Shown here: piece by piece, positions 1-11,487 of the stretch
Layout of the letters: each line of letters opens with the position of its first letter
Numbering within the stretch: position 1 is the first letter of the stretch
From: Paramecium octaurelia
Lineage: Eukaryota; Ciliophora; Oligohymenophorea; Peniculida; Parameciidae
Direction of reading: 5' to 3'
Assembly: GCA_905182995.1 (NCBI GenBank)
Contig: CAJJDP010000019.1
Location: forward strand, 275,600-339,599
DNA: 64,000 nucleotides
Translations under genes and position numbers: made by a program
Notes under the pieces: generated by a model
The model's database searches: none
Seen by the model: only the letters and a program-made list of their open reading frames with translations
What the model was told of the DNA's origin: nothing

Positions 1-1
1 A

Positions 2-1889
2 CAATTATTTTTTAAGGATCCTTCTATTGTTAACATGAATTCATAATTTTAAACTTTCTAAGAAATATTTTAGGATAACATTTTAGTCGAAAAAAATCAA
101 CTTAAATTCTGTGTTAGCGCTAAAATGATGTTTTGGATTTATTTATTAAATGGAGCTGTAAATTTTAAAGAAAGTGCATTACATGCTACAGAAAACAGCT
201 AAAAAATTCTAGATTGTGCATTTAGTAAGTGCAAAAAGAAAAGTGGTACCAAAGACTTTTTATTAAAATAATTAACTTTTAATCCTTATTTAATTTTGAT
301 CAGAAGAATCATTGAATATATGGTAATGTAGATCAAACCAAATAATCCAATTTACAATAATTAAAATAAGTAAGTTACTATTTTCACATTTCAATAAATG
401 ATAATTTTGTTACAAGAGTATTCTATGTTTGAACATTTATATGTATCCAAATTAATTGATTTAAATCTATCAAATGAATAATAAAAGTTATTTTATAAAA
501 TCAAGCCAAGTAGTGTTATTTTAGATACTCAAATGATGTTGATATATTTAACAATATTCTTTAATAATAGATTTGGATAAGACTTAGAAGCTACATACAC
601 ATAATTTAAACATTTTGTAAGGACTACTGATATCTTCAACAAACAAAACCAAATCTTCTATTAAAGCAGGGGATTCTTTTATGAATGTGGAAGACAAAAA
701 CAATAAATCACTTACTAATAAGGATTATATAAATTTTTAGAGAATGCCTTTGAAATCTATCACAATGAAAGATAATGCAATCAAATCTCTTTACTTTCCC
801 ATTTATCCACATATGTTTTATTCCTTAGATAATAATTTGCAGTTTATGAAAATGAAATCTATAATTAAGTATTGATATTTGATTAAGCCCTTATGTCTTG
901 TATAATATCACAGAATACGATATTAAATTATCTTACCAAACAATAAAATTTTTAATACAAAAGTAATAATCCAATTACTCGATTTATCTTAAGCGAGTTG
1001 CAACCTATATATTAAATATGTAAAAATAAATTTGGATAATCTCCTCAAGCAATATTGTTTAAAGAATTTAGGCCTTCAAATTTGTTTCAATGCATGGATA
1101 CTAAATTTAATGGGCATCAATATTAATTGGATTTTCATTTTAGAGAATTAGATTAATATAAAAATCATATGAAAAATCTTTTAAGAGTGTATTATCCATT
1201 TTTTACTAAACTATTAATAACTATTATTAAATCAATCAATAATTTAAACTACATTAGTGAATCAGAATATCAAGGAATAATGCATTTATTTACATTTTTA
1301 TATTCTTAAGATTAAAATTCCTTCTTTTGTGATTTATTGAAATTCTAGAAAAATTAGCCTTATCAACTTCCAGCATTTTCTGAAGTCAAGAACTTCTGTG
1401 ATATCTACATCAAAGACAACAAAGAGGAAGATTTTTAGATAAAATAATCTGAAAACATTGAGAAATTGATTCAAAAAATCATTATTCAATTGATGCAATT
1501 CTAGCAGCAAAGGAAGATTAAAAATGATAAAATTGTATCGTTCTTAGGTGAACAATTTAACATACCAATCTCCACTATAAAAGTAATGCCAATTAGAAAT
1601 TTAAGTCCATCCAAAAGTACTGGAAGGTTATCTAGAACGAAAATGTAAATATTATTAATAAAATATTAGAGAAATTAATGAATGGAAAGCACCTTTGAGA
1701 GATTATGAATTTTATTACTTGTTAGTGATTATGTGGTATTTAAGCTTGGGACTAGATAAGCTTAGAGGTTTAGAAAAGAGTAATTTCCCATTAACTTAAT
1801 GGCCTAGAAAGTTAGCTTCACCTATGAATCTGTTAATTGTGTCAATTCTAACCTATATTGTAGTAAGTTTAATTTTCTTGCTCATTTGA
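2..1889 (+). CDS. Hypothetical tail-anchored membrane protein (5' end outside window)
   Basis: The frame is open from the first bases of the window, so the true start is probably upstream; the first in-frame ATG is at 35. With TAA/TAG read as Gln it runs 620 codons to TGA at 1887-1889, with one canonical 25-nt intron (GTA...TAG) at 1645-1669. The body is helical and rich in Leu, Phe, Asn and Gln, with no domain I recognise. The last ~20 residues (MNLLIVSILTYIVVSLIF) form a hydrophobic helix ending almost at the C-terminus, which suggests a tail-anchored membrane protein. Convergent with the next gene. Function unknown. Confidence 0.75.
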
Positions 1890-2006
1890 CATATTTTTTT
1901 TATCATTTATAATTTTAAATTAATAATCACTTTAATTTTCATAAGTGAATAAACTGTTCAACAGCAAAATATATATAAAATATTGAAACAAAATAATCCA
2001 CTTATC

Positions 2007-2459
2007 TCAGTTAAGACTTGGAGTCCTTTGTTTCTATAACTAGTGCTTAAATCCTTTTAATATCTGGGTCATATTGTCAATCATATTCATAACTTACTGG
2101 CACTATTCCAATTTTTTGATTATATCTATAAATTCCTTCTCAGAGAGAGGTCCTCTTCTGTTATGACTCTTCTTTTTTAACTTTCTGGCTTTTTAAATCT
2201 TTTTAGAACATTAAATGTTTCCATCTTCATCAGAATCACATTTATTCTTATCATTTACATACATGCAATCTACATCAAAAGATTAGTCAATTTCATTTTC
2301 AAAGTAATCATCTTGAATGGAAGGTTCAGGACTATGAATTCTAAATAAGGTTTTATTTAAATTCAATTTAGACAGGTATTGATGACATTCTTCTGAATTC
2401 AGGTCATTATTCTCTAAAGGTTGGGGTAAATTATCGTATAAGAATGCGCTTTAATCCAT
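2007..2459 (-). CDS. Small acidic hypothetical protein, 150 aa
   Basis: Single exon of 151 codons from ATG (complement of 2457-2459) to TGA (complement of 2007-2009). The N-terminal two thirds is rich in Asp, Glu and Asn (for example CDSDEDGN). It is followed by a basic patch (KKIQKARKLKKKSHNRRGP) and a short amphipathic helix. A basic block resembling a nuclear localisation signal followed by a helix could fit a small nuclear protein, but no family is recognised. Glutamine is encoded by both TAA/TAG and CAA/CAG, as expected for a ciliate gene. Confidence 0.6.
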
Positions 2460-3750
2460 AGCTAGATTAAAAAAAATAAATTTTATAGATTGAAAGATAT
2501 TCAAAATTCAGCACTTATGATGATTGACTCAATTAATTATCAAATCTTGAATTTGAACTCTTTCTATAATTAAATGCGTATTAACTAAAACCATTAAATT
2601 TAATAAATAATATCTCCATAATTTTATAAAGATCATCATTAGCAATCAATTTGTAAATTGTGATACTAACAATCGCAAGCATCTCCCAAATAAATAAAAA
2701 TGAAACACTTCTAATTTCATTAACTTAAGTACAATGAGTAAAAGATCATGAAAATTTATCAATTATAATCATATAGGTATTAATAACATCATAATAATTA
2801 ATAAATATTTTATTTTTTGATAAAAATTATCAAGCTAAATCCCATCGTTATCCATTGATATATTATCCAATATCGGCTGGGGACTTATGATTTCAAAGTG
2901 GATTACAAACTTTTTAAATTTTCAATTATTTTTTATCTATCATATATTTATAAATTTAAGTTTTCCCTTGAAAAGGAAACAAATTCTTAAACACTTGCTT
3001 AAACAATTTTATTACTTTTCAGATGGTTATTATTTTTTCATTTCAGTCTTTAGATGAGATTGAATTGATTTTCCTTACTGTACTATTTCTCCGCGAGTTT
3101 AGAATTATACTATAAATGAATTCAGAAATTTCGTAAAAGAATATCTGAATTAAGTACTCTTCCTAAAATCATTGTTGATTTGAATACATATTTATGTCTG
3201 ACTTTATTTATAGCAATTTCTATATTCTCTACTCTCTTATCTTTTTCTTCAATTAATTTGCTGAACAATAGCATTCCCACTTTATTTTATCTACAAAAGG
3301 ATATAAACCAACGATTAAAAAATAAAAATGTGTTTAATATTATTAAAGTTTAGAGAAAATGCTGAACATTACTTACTAACAAAAATATATTGTTATAATC
3401 TAAAATTAGATAAAAATCAAAAGAATTATGAATTACATTTTGCCATATTTGTAAGCATCAATAGTTATAATTATAATTAAAATACTTTCCTTTTTTTTGA
3501 TTCTTTATTCTAAAAATAGTGCTTTAAGGAATGATACAACCTAATTGATTAAATGATAAGAATCATAAGAGTTGAAACCTCACTGAGTTATAAATAAATA
3601 AAATTTACTAACAGTAAGATATTTTGAAAGAAGTTTGATACAAGTAAGATTGATTAACTGCATAGAAAAAATCTTCAAGGTATGGTAAATGAATAATTTT
3701 TAGTATTTATTTTTATTTTATAAAACATATAACATCCAAAAGGCTTTATA
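2460..3750. other. Intergenic, very AT-rich, no convincing gene
   Basis: No frame carries convincing coding character for more than about 50 codons. A 50-codon minus-strand frame beginning MLLFSKLIEEKDKRVENIE lies around 3105-3275, with protein-like composition but no homology I can name; it may be a gene remnant. The unresolved first exon of the next gene could lie at the right edge. Confidence 0.5.
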
Positions 3751-6055
3751 ATGTATAGAAATTAAATAACAAAAGGATTGCGTCTAAGACCTTTAGTCAT
3801 ATTAGAAGTCGTCCTTAATCAGGGATAATATACGATACTAAAAAACTTGAAAAGGTGTCTCCTAATGGTTTAAAAATGGTAATTCCTGGAGTAGGAGAAT
3901 CGAATGATTTAGATAAATTTGTATTGAAACCATCTCCTAATAAATTTAGAACACTATCTACAAGAAAAACTAATATAATTAATGATAGTTCAGTTACGCA
4001 AAGTAAAACTAATCATACAGAAATTGTAAAGTATTATTTCAAACTATTCATATAGAAATTCACCTGTTGTGTAAGACTTGAGCAAAAAAATACCAGTTAA
4101 CATGACTAAAGATAAAGTAAATAAATCGATTTAAAAAACTAGGATGATTTATATGCAGAAACTGTCTATTTGAAAGATATTATAAATAAGTTAACTTAAG
4201 AAAACTATGATCTAAAAGCAAAAATGAGGTTTTTAAATAAAAATACTGAGCGAATGTAAACTGTTGTGTAAAATGTGGGAGGATATTTGCAATAAAAATA
4301 CGTTGCTGACAAGTAGGATTTAGCATTGATGACTAAATTGGGAATCAGTGAAGTATCAATTATAAATTAAATTCTTATAGAATTTGCTGACTATAACTTT
4401 GAAGAAGTAAATCAAAGAATTGAGAACTATGATTAAATAATAGAATGAAGAAATATAAAATCTGAAACATGATATTAAATATACTAAAATTTAAGAATTG
4501 GAAAAAGAAATTAATGTATTTTAGGAGGAGACTCTTAGATTAAGGACGCTATTAGAATAATCTCAAAGAAATGAATAGATCATTTAAATGACTCATGATT
4601 TTAATTAATTTGAGGAGAAATTTTACATCTAAATGCAAATCATTAATTCTCTAAAACAGGAAAACTCATTTTATTAAGGTTAAATCTCCATTGAATAGGA
4701 AGAAAAGTTTAAGCTCCAAAATTAAATAGACACAGATTAAAAAGTTCTTAACAAATAAAAACAGGTGATTGATGATCTTCAATAGACTCTGAAAGACAAA
4801 TTAGCTTATATTGATGGACTCTAACAGGAATTGGATGCATATAAGGATACAAATTAGAATTTAATTTAGAAAGCAAATAAGTTAGATAACAATCAATTAA
4901 GAATTATAGGGTTAGTTAAAATTGAGTAGGAATTAAGAAAGGAATTATAATAGAAAACGAGGGATATTGAATATTTAGATAAAACCACAACTGAGTTGAA
5001 ATAAAAATTAAATGAAAAATCATCGATGGAAGCAAAAATTAAAGATTAATTACAAGAAGAATTGAAAAAACTTAAGTTAGCTTATGAAGAACTGGATGAA
5101 AAATATAAGCATTTGTTGCTCATTAATGCTTAGTCTAGGTTGAAAGAGACTGCACCGTCCATTTAGCATAAGTTGGCTCCAACAGCTGCTACTCTTAATA
5201 TAAAGACATAGAGACCATTGAATTAAAATAATACTCCAGATAGTATCAATTAAGACAAAAATTAATAATAATAAAAGTTTAAGGTTATAAAAAAAGATGA
5301 CGTAGATCATTTAGGATTAGAATTAAATTATAGATTAAGAACTAAAAAGATAACATTACCAGATGCAATGGAAAGATATTTATTTGACAATAAAAACAAG
5401 AAGACTGGAGAGATTAAACTAAAAGAGATCTCGGAAAGATTATAAAGAGAGCCTTTTTTATTAATTGATGAAGATTCGGCTCTATTGGTTGCTCGATACC
5501 TCACTGAAGATAATTCTTAAGAATTCGTTGTTTACAATGATTAATTGGCCTAATCTACAACAATTGTAAGAAGCATTTTGTAAAAGTTGGTTGGGAACTT
5601 TGAAATCATGACAGCTGAAATTGAAACTTAGAAAACAAAGGAAATAACTCAAGTATAGATATTTATTTAGATAATTAGGTTATTAGCAAATATAAAAATA
5701 GTTTGAAATAATATTTCGATTAATTACCAAGTAAATATGAAGGATTATTAGAGAGAAAACAAATAATTGAAACATTTGAATATATGGATATCGATTTAAC
5801 TCCTGAACAATATGATTTCCTATTTTTAAGATTATTCTCCTACTCTAACAACACATAAATATTCCCTTATATAAGAATATTTGAAATCTTTTAAGAAATT
5901 TAAATAGAGAGAAGTAAATAATCAATTATAATTATTTAGTTGACAGTGACAAAAAGAAGAAGTCAAGGAAAAAAGACTTTAAAGACTAAGGAGATAATAA
6001 AAATAAGAAAGTAGAAATATTTACAAGAAGATAATCCATGGAATTAGCAAATTGA
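3751..6055 (+). CDS. Coiled-coil protein (cytoskeletal or ciliary type), start unresolved
   Basis: A long Glu/Lys/Gln-rich coiled coil fills the middle, and a globular C-terminal part (LPDAMERYLFDNKNKKTG onward) contains an EF-hand-like helical segment (SKYEGLLERKQIIETFEYMD). Introns fit at 4407-4443 (37 nt, long for this genome), 5653-5678 and 5914-5939 (26 nt each, GTA...TAG). From the in-frame ATG at 3876 to TGA at 6053-6055 the spliced frame is 697 codons. The same frame is coding-like back to about 3760 (KRIASKTFSHIRSRPQSG) without an ATG, so a first exon is missing. The ATG at 3751 is in another frame. Length and composition fit axonemal or basal-body proteins; that role is inference. 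Confidence 0.7.
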
Positions 6056-6099
6056 ATAAATTCGTATTAATTTTAATTAATTGTTATCAAATAAAGAAA

Positions 6100-8411
6100 T
6101 CAAATTATTTCTGATAACTATTCCGTTAGTTTATCAAAATAAAGACATCTTTCATTCTCTTATATGTACTCCCATTCTTGCCAAAAGTTATCTATGTAAA
6201 TTCTAACAAACCCTATTTTACTATCCAATTCAAATTAGCCTAAACCTTTAAAGTACTCATTCATTTGTAATGGGGTCATTTATTGGCTATTCTTGATTAA
6301 TTAGTAATGATAAGATAGTGAGTTCTCGTGTTTGCACATCGAATCTAATCTATTCGTTGGTAATTTGAAGTAAACCAAAGACAGAGTTAGATTTCTGAAA
6401 AAGCAAAACTCTTCGATATCCTTGCTTAAGGTAGTCAATAAATCTTAGGCTGCACTTTTCGATAACTTAAAATCATTTTCCTCTATTTTAATTTAAAATC
6501 TATCGTCAAATAGCTTTTCGGCTATAAACAATTTAAACTATCCTTTCTCTAAACTTAATTATATCCAACCAAAAACATCTTATTAAATTAAGTGATCTTG
6601 TTCTTCTGGGATGCTAATTTAATTTATTTGTAAAGGATAGTTTATTTTTAATTAGTTTAACTTTAATACAACATTAATGAATTTATCTTCTTCAATTTAG
6701 ATTGTATATAATCCCAAAATAGCAGGCAATAATGTATTACCATTTTTTGACCTACTATATTCAGTTTGATAACGTTTACAAATATTCATCAACCCTCCTC
6801 CCTTGGTTAAGAGTAGTTTATGCTATTTTGAAATTATTTCTATCGAAAAATAATTATCATAAGTCAAAAATGTAGGTCCATAGGAGGAAGGTAGTTTAGT
6901 GTTGACTATTTTTTTAGTGTTTTATTCAATCCTTAAACTGGTTCTTAGTTAATCCAAATCAATATTTAAAATTTAACTAAAGAGATGAATCAGTGTGTTG
7001 CTTGCATAACTGTAACAATTGATTACTCGTTTATAACATATTTCATTAACATAGTCCTTCAGACATAGATTCTAAATAATTAATTAAAATACATTAAAAT
7101 TTTTGTACTTCTAATCCATCTCTTTAGAGTCATCTTACAAAAACAATTAATATTTAGTTATATGATTAAAATGAAATGGTTTTAAACTTTTTAGGGAATA
7201 TGACGTTTATCCAATACATTAATTGATTGCATTTTTGATAGACAGTAAGATGATGAATAAATCTTAATTACTCTTAATCAATTTGGTTTGAAATCCGCTA
7301 CCAAATGCTGAAGTGAGTGTGAATTCTGACTATATCTATTTTTCACTGAGCACTTGTTTAACTGTGTATCTAAGTTTCTTATTATTGCAAACGCTAATCT
7401 CAAGTCCTGAATCAATACTAATCTAATCAATTACATTGAACTATTATATAATTTAATTTGATACATCCTAATTTTGTAACAGTTTGTCCTTTAATTTATT
7501 ATTTTAATTTTTCTTCTTTCCAATTAACACATTATATAAATACTTTTTAACAATAGGGTCATTTATTCTGATCAAGAAAAGTAAAATACCCCCTAGGGGA
7601 TAGATAATTGGAAATAAATATTAATGATCGCTTTGAGAAGAGTTTAATTGATTCCAAAACATAAGACATGTTGGAATCATGTAAGAAACTAGAAATACTG
7701 TAGTATACAATATATTAACAATTTTAAATTCTTTGTGATATTTTCTATGAAATTTCTCTGAATCCTTATTGTATATAGTAGTCTTGAATAATGATTTCTC
7801 CAAGGCTATAAGTATTAGCAATATTAAAACACCTATTGTGATTATTGCCAAAATGCTACCAAAAGCTTTAGACATATCTTGTAATAATAAACCACACACT
7901 CCAACAAAACTATTTACATATATAAACATACTTTATTCTAACATCTTTTACGAGGACCATTGTTAAAGTGAAAACAGATGAAAACATCAAAAAAATTATC
8001 TCCATTAACTTAAAGTGTTTAGTAAAGTTGTAGTTCTGAGTTTTGAGTGAAAAGTATAGATTTATCGGAAAATAAACATTATAGAGTATATATTCAGAGG
8101 AGAAAAATATCTCAATAAACCCTATAAATGAGCAAAAATTGGATGAAATTATAAAAGCTGCACCAACATCATTACTACTATCATGACCAATGTAAAATTG
8201 AGCAAATAACATCAAAAATGTAATAATCTAATAACATTCTTTTCAATACAATTTAAGCTATGGCCATTCTTTAAATAATACTCCCCGGGTTTTTACTTAA
8301 TCTTGGTGTTTTGAATAATGTCCACAAAATTAGAGAACATCCTATCATTGACAAAAGGCATAAAATTATCACAATTACTCTCACAATCTAATATTTATCT
8401 GATTATTACAT
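6100..8411 (-). CDS. Seven-transmembrane receptor fused to a degenerate PIP-kinase-like domain
   Basis: The 755-residue protein has two 22-nt introns (8228-8249 and 7910-7931). Residues ~10-270 hold about seven hydrophobic helices. The first is IVRVIVIILCLLSMIGCSLI, followed by the loop KTPRLSKNPGSIIQRMAIAQ, a pattern seen in receptor-type GPCR-PIPK proteins of amoebae, oomycetes and ciliates. Residues ~495-665 resemble a phosphatidylinositol-4-phosphate 5-kinase: TFLTYDNYFSIEIISKQHK matches the glycine-loop/lysine strand, GNTLLPAILGLYTIQI the hinge strand, and FCFFRNLTLSLVYFKLP sits where the family has its MDYSLL motif. The MDYSLL and YDLKGS motifs are not preserved, so catalysis is doubtful. 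Divergent from the sulfurtransferase with 85 bp between starts. The receptor part is secure; the kinase-like assignment is moderately so. Confidence 0.7.
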
Positions 8412-8496
8412 TTATTCGTATTTGATTTGAATATAGAATATTTCAATATAAAAATCGAAATAAGAATTGTAAAAATTACATATTATCATTAAAATA
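8412..8496. promoter_or_regulatory. Short divergent intergenic region (receptor / sulfurtransferase)
   Basis: Only 85 bp separate the ATG of the minus-strand receptor gene (8411) from the ATG of the plus-strand sulfurtransferase (8497). Both promoters and both 5' UTRs must lie here or inside the genes. The stretch is AT-rich; no specific motif is recognised. Confidence 0.45.
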
Positions 8497-9453
8497 ATGT
8501 TTCTCAGATCTGCAAGATATGCCTTTTCATCATTCCCTTCACCTTTAGTTTCCGTGCAATATCTGAAATAAAATCTCAATAAAGTCAAAGTCTTAGGTAA
8601 AATAAAGGCTGAAAATAGACTGTTCATGGTACCTTCCCTAAATGAATCGCAATGCAGAATTAGAATATAAAAAATCCCATATTCCTGGAGCAATTCGTTT
8701 TGATATTGATGCAAACAGCCTTTAAGAAACAACTTTACCACATATGCTTCCAAAAACAGAAGACTTCGAAAGGTACATGATGTATCTAATTAAGGTCTGT
8801 ATCTGATATGGGAATAAGTAATAACGATCAAATAGTGGTTTATGACGGAATGAATATCTTTTCGTCTGCAAGAGTCTATTGGTAATTCAAATACTTTGGA
8901 CATAAAGATATAGCTGTTCTAGATGGTGGTTTTCCAGCTTGGGTTAGGGAAAATTGTGCAGTTTCTGATGCTCCACCATTAATTAGGGAGGCCAAATACA
9001 AAGCTACTCCCTAACCTCATATGTTGAGAGACCTCAATTTCATTCTTAAAAATATAGAGAATTAAAATAAAGGAAAGAAAGGAGATTAGGTTTTGGATGC
9101 TAGACCAGCTCCAAGATTTAATGGAGAGGTGCCTGAACCTAGACCAGGATTGTCTAGTGGTCATATGCCATATTCATCTTCATTGCCTTTCAGTCAATTA
9201 ATTGATTAAAAAACTGGATTGATGAAGACTGTATCATATTTCAATAATAAATTAGCCTGAGGAAATCAAAGAGATACTCAACAGTCTCAATGTTGATGTG
9301 AATAAAAACATCGTGTGTTCATGTGGATCAGGTGTAACAGCATCAGTGATTTATGTTGCATTAGAAAGAATAGGGTTGAAAAATATCTCATTATATGATG
9401 GAAGTTGGAGTGAGTATGCTGCTACCAAGGATGTAGAGATCAAAAAGAAATGA
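8497..9453 (+). CDS. Thiosulfate/3-mercaptopyruvate sulfurtransferase (tandem rhodanese)
   Basis: A two-domain rhodanese of 295 residues that moves sulfur from mercaptopyruvate or thiosulfate to a thiol acceptor or cyanide. The N-terminus MFLRSARYAFSSF looks like a mitochondrial presequence. Domain 1 has SHIPGAIRFDID, NDQIVVYD and LDGGFPAW. Domain 2 has VLDARPAPRFNG and the active-site loop CSCGSGVTA with the catalytic Cys. The CGSGVTA form is typical of mercaptopyruvate sulfurtransferases. Introns: 8597-8618 (22 nt, TAG), 8773-8794 (22 nt, ends AAG) and 9231-9255 (25 nt, TAG). The second is required because only this join gives the conserved ...MGISNNDQIVVYD; its AAG end is unusual. The spliced length is 296 codons. 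Confidence 0.93.
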
Positions 9454-9478
9454 ATTTATAATATATTTATTAAATTTA

Positions 9479-10385
9479 ATGAGAATATTCAAATAAGCCT
9501 TCGAGAGTATTCAAGGGAAGAAAGGGGAAGAAGAGAATAAATCTGGTTCAAAAGGAGCTTTTTATATTGAGGAACAATTTATGACTCCAGAGTTTCTGTA
9601 CAAATAAAATCACATCGAAGTTTAGTAAGGAACATAAAAGAAAATAAATTTAACGAAACAATTTTTTGTAACCATGGCTACAATGGAGAATAAATTTAAT
9701 TTGTCTCCAATCAAATAAATTAATATGGTGGATTAATTGGTTGGAATGTATTAGGAATGTGTTTAATAATATGATACTCTCATGGATCCTATTAAATATT
9801 ATTTCTTGGACAAAATTAAGATGATTGTTTAATAGGCTGACAAGTTTACATAAAGAGAACCAAGATCATTATAGTCTTCAGAAAAGAAGATGTAAACTAT
9901 GAATATTAATGATTAGTCAATAACCTATTTAAATCATCAGTAATGATGTTAGTTACTTCAAGGATTTCCAAGATTTTAATGATAGAATAGATAAACCAAC
10001 AGAATATGCCACTCCTAAAAATGAAGATCAATATTAATAAACCGATAATAAGAAACTTGTTATTCAACTTCAAAATTTTCTTGAAGAAGGCAAAAAGAAT
10101 AAAGATAATTCAGATATCTCAATAAAAAATCATGAATCTCCATAAACTCAAATTAATGAAATTAAATAATCGTAAAAGTTCGAAGAGTCATCTTCTAAGA
10201 AGAGATCACCTAAAATTGAATTCAGAAATGAAAATAATGAAACACCCATTCCTAAAATATTACTTCATTAAGAAGAACAATAAAATAAATAAAATGTAGT
10301 AGATTCTCAATTGCAAAATTAGTCAAAGTCAATTTAGGATAGATTATTGGCAAGACAAAAAAGTCAAAAGAAAAAGGATATTTGA
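9479..10385 (+). CDS. Gln/Lys/Ser-rich hypothetical protein, 293 aa
   Basis: Starts at ATG 9479, only 25 bp after the sulfurtransferase stop, and ends at TGA 10383-10385, with one 25-nt intron (9892-9916). The first ~130 residues look globular (YIEEQFMTPEFLYKQNHIEV; MVDQLVGMYQECVQQYDTL). The rest is a charged, low-complexity tail rich in Gln, Asn, Lys and Ser, ending QDRLLARQKSQKKKDI. No known domain is visible. Spliced length is 294 codons, a clean multiple of three. Confidence 0.72.
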
Positions 10386-11400
10386 TAATTAATATATTTT
10401 ATATAAGTAGTACTCTAATATAAGAGCAATAAGATAGTATAAGTAATCTCATCCAGGAAGAATAAAAGTTTATAAAGGATGTGGTAAATTATATTAACTA
10501 ATGTTTAAAGTTATGGCACAGTAATTAACTATTAACCTTAAAAATTCTATGCAATATAAAAATCAATCAAATGTTAAGAATTCCTCTTGTTAAAATATCC
10601 ACTAAAAAATTATTAAGGATAGACTTAAAGAGCTAAACACACATCATCATAATCAATGAACTTGACAATTTATATAAAATAAGTGAAAATAAAGCATATG
10701 ATTTATTCTAATTATCCAAAAATGTAATCATTATAGGAATTAATAGTGAGATTGATTTTCTTTAAACTTATTCTGCAAGATAAAATTTTATCTTCTTTAA
10801 ATTAAAAATGTGATTCTCAAACCCTAAACAATCTAATACTAAAAAACGAAAATATTGTAAAATAAAACCTTTATCTAGAAAATACGATCAAAATGCTACA
10901 AATTACAAAACATAAGAGCCTATAATGAAAAAGGAAGAGACATGAATAATATCACAGACATTGTTAAAGAATCTTTAGATACAATAAAGAAATACATGGA
11001 TTGATTGATATGAGTCATTTCATCCAATTTTCCTAAATTATTGAATTTTTCAGCTGTAACAAATGAAAAGTATTATCTTGGTGTTTTCTTTAAGTTTACA
11101 CCGACAAATAATTCGATTAGGAATCTTTGCCTTATCAAATAAAGGCAAAAAAATCAATTTGAAATAGATTTATCAGATTTTAATTGTAGAATTAAAAGAA
11201 ATAAAATATCATATTTGCTTACCCTTAAGTGATGATTTCGAAGAAGAAATCAATCTATTAAATGATTATAGTCTCTCAATAGCAAATAAAGTATAACAAT
11301 AAGAACTTAGTTTTAAGTGCATCGTTAAAAAGAACCAAACTAAATTCATTTGCTGAAGAAATGAAATACTAATTACTTGGTCTCTATGTCTTAAGTAATT
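10386..11400 (+). pseudogene. Decayed ORC1/Cdc6-like AAA+ gene
   Basis: Pieces of an origin-recognition ATPase occur in order on the plus strand but in different frames. Near 10470-10640 lies a Walker A remnant (KGCGKL) followed by LMFKVMAQQLTINLKNSMQY. At 10632-10790 is a Walker B/sensor 1 region (HIIIINELDNLY, then LSKNVIIIGINSEIDFLQTY), the layout of ORC1/Cdc6. At 10820-10990 is a lid-like helical stretch (NNITDIVKESLDTIKKYMD). At 11020-11125 is SNFPKLLNFSAVTNEKYYLG, as in the winged-helix part. The pieces are separated by about five frame changes or TGA codons, none explained by a usable intron, so this looks like a pseudogene. The active paralogue would lie elsewhere. The fold assignment is strong; that it is ORC1 and not Cdc6 is a guess. 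Confidence 0.65.
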
Positions 11401-11487
11401 TTGATATTTGCAACAATTAAATTAGTCTATGACAAATACATTTATAGAAATATTTTTAAAAAATCAGAAAATATTAAATTATTTTTA

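Noticed and set aside
7769-7966. Plus-strand ORF across the receptor gene
   Set aside because: Antisense shadow of transmembrane-coding sequence.
8412-8753. Minus-strand frame that would extend the receptor upstream of 8411
   Set aside because: It overlaps the exons of the sulfurtransferase on the other strand, whose motifs are unmistakable; the receptor start at 8411 removes the conflict.
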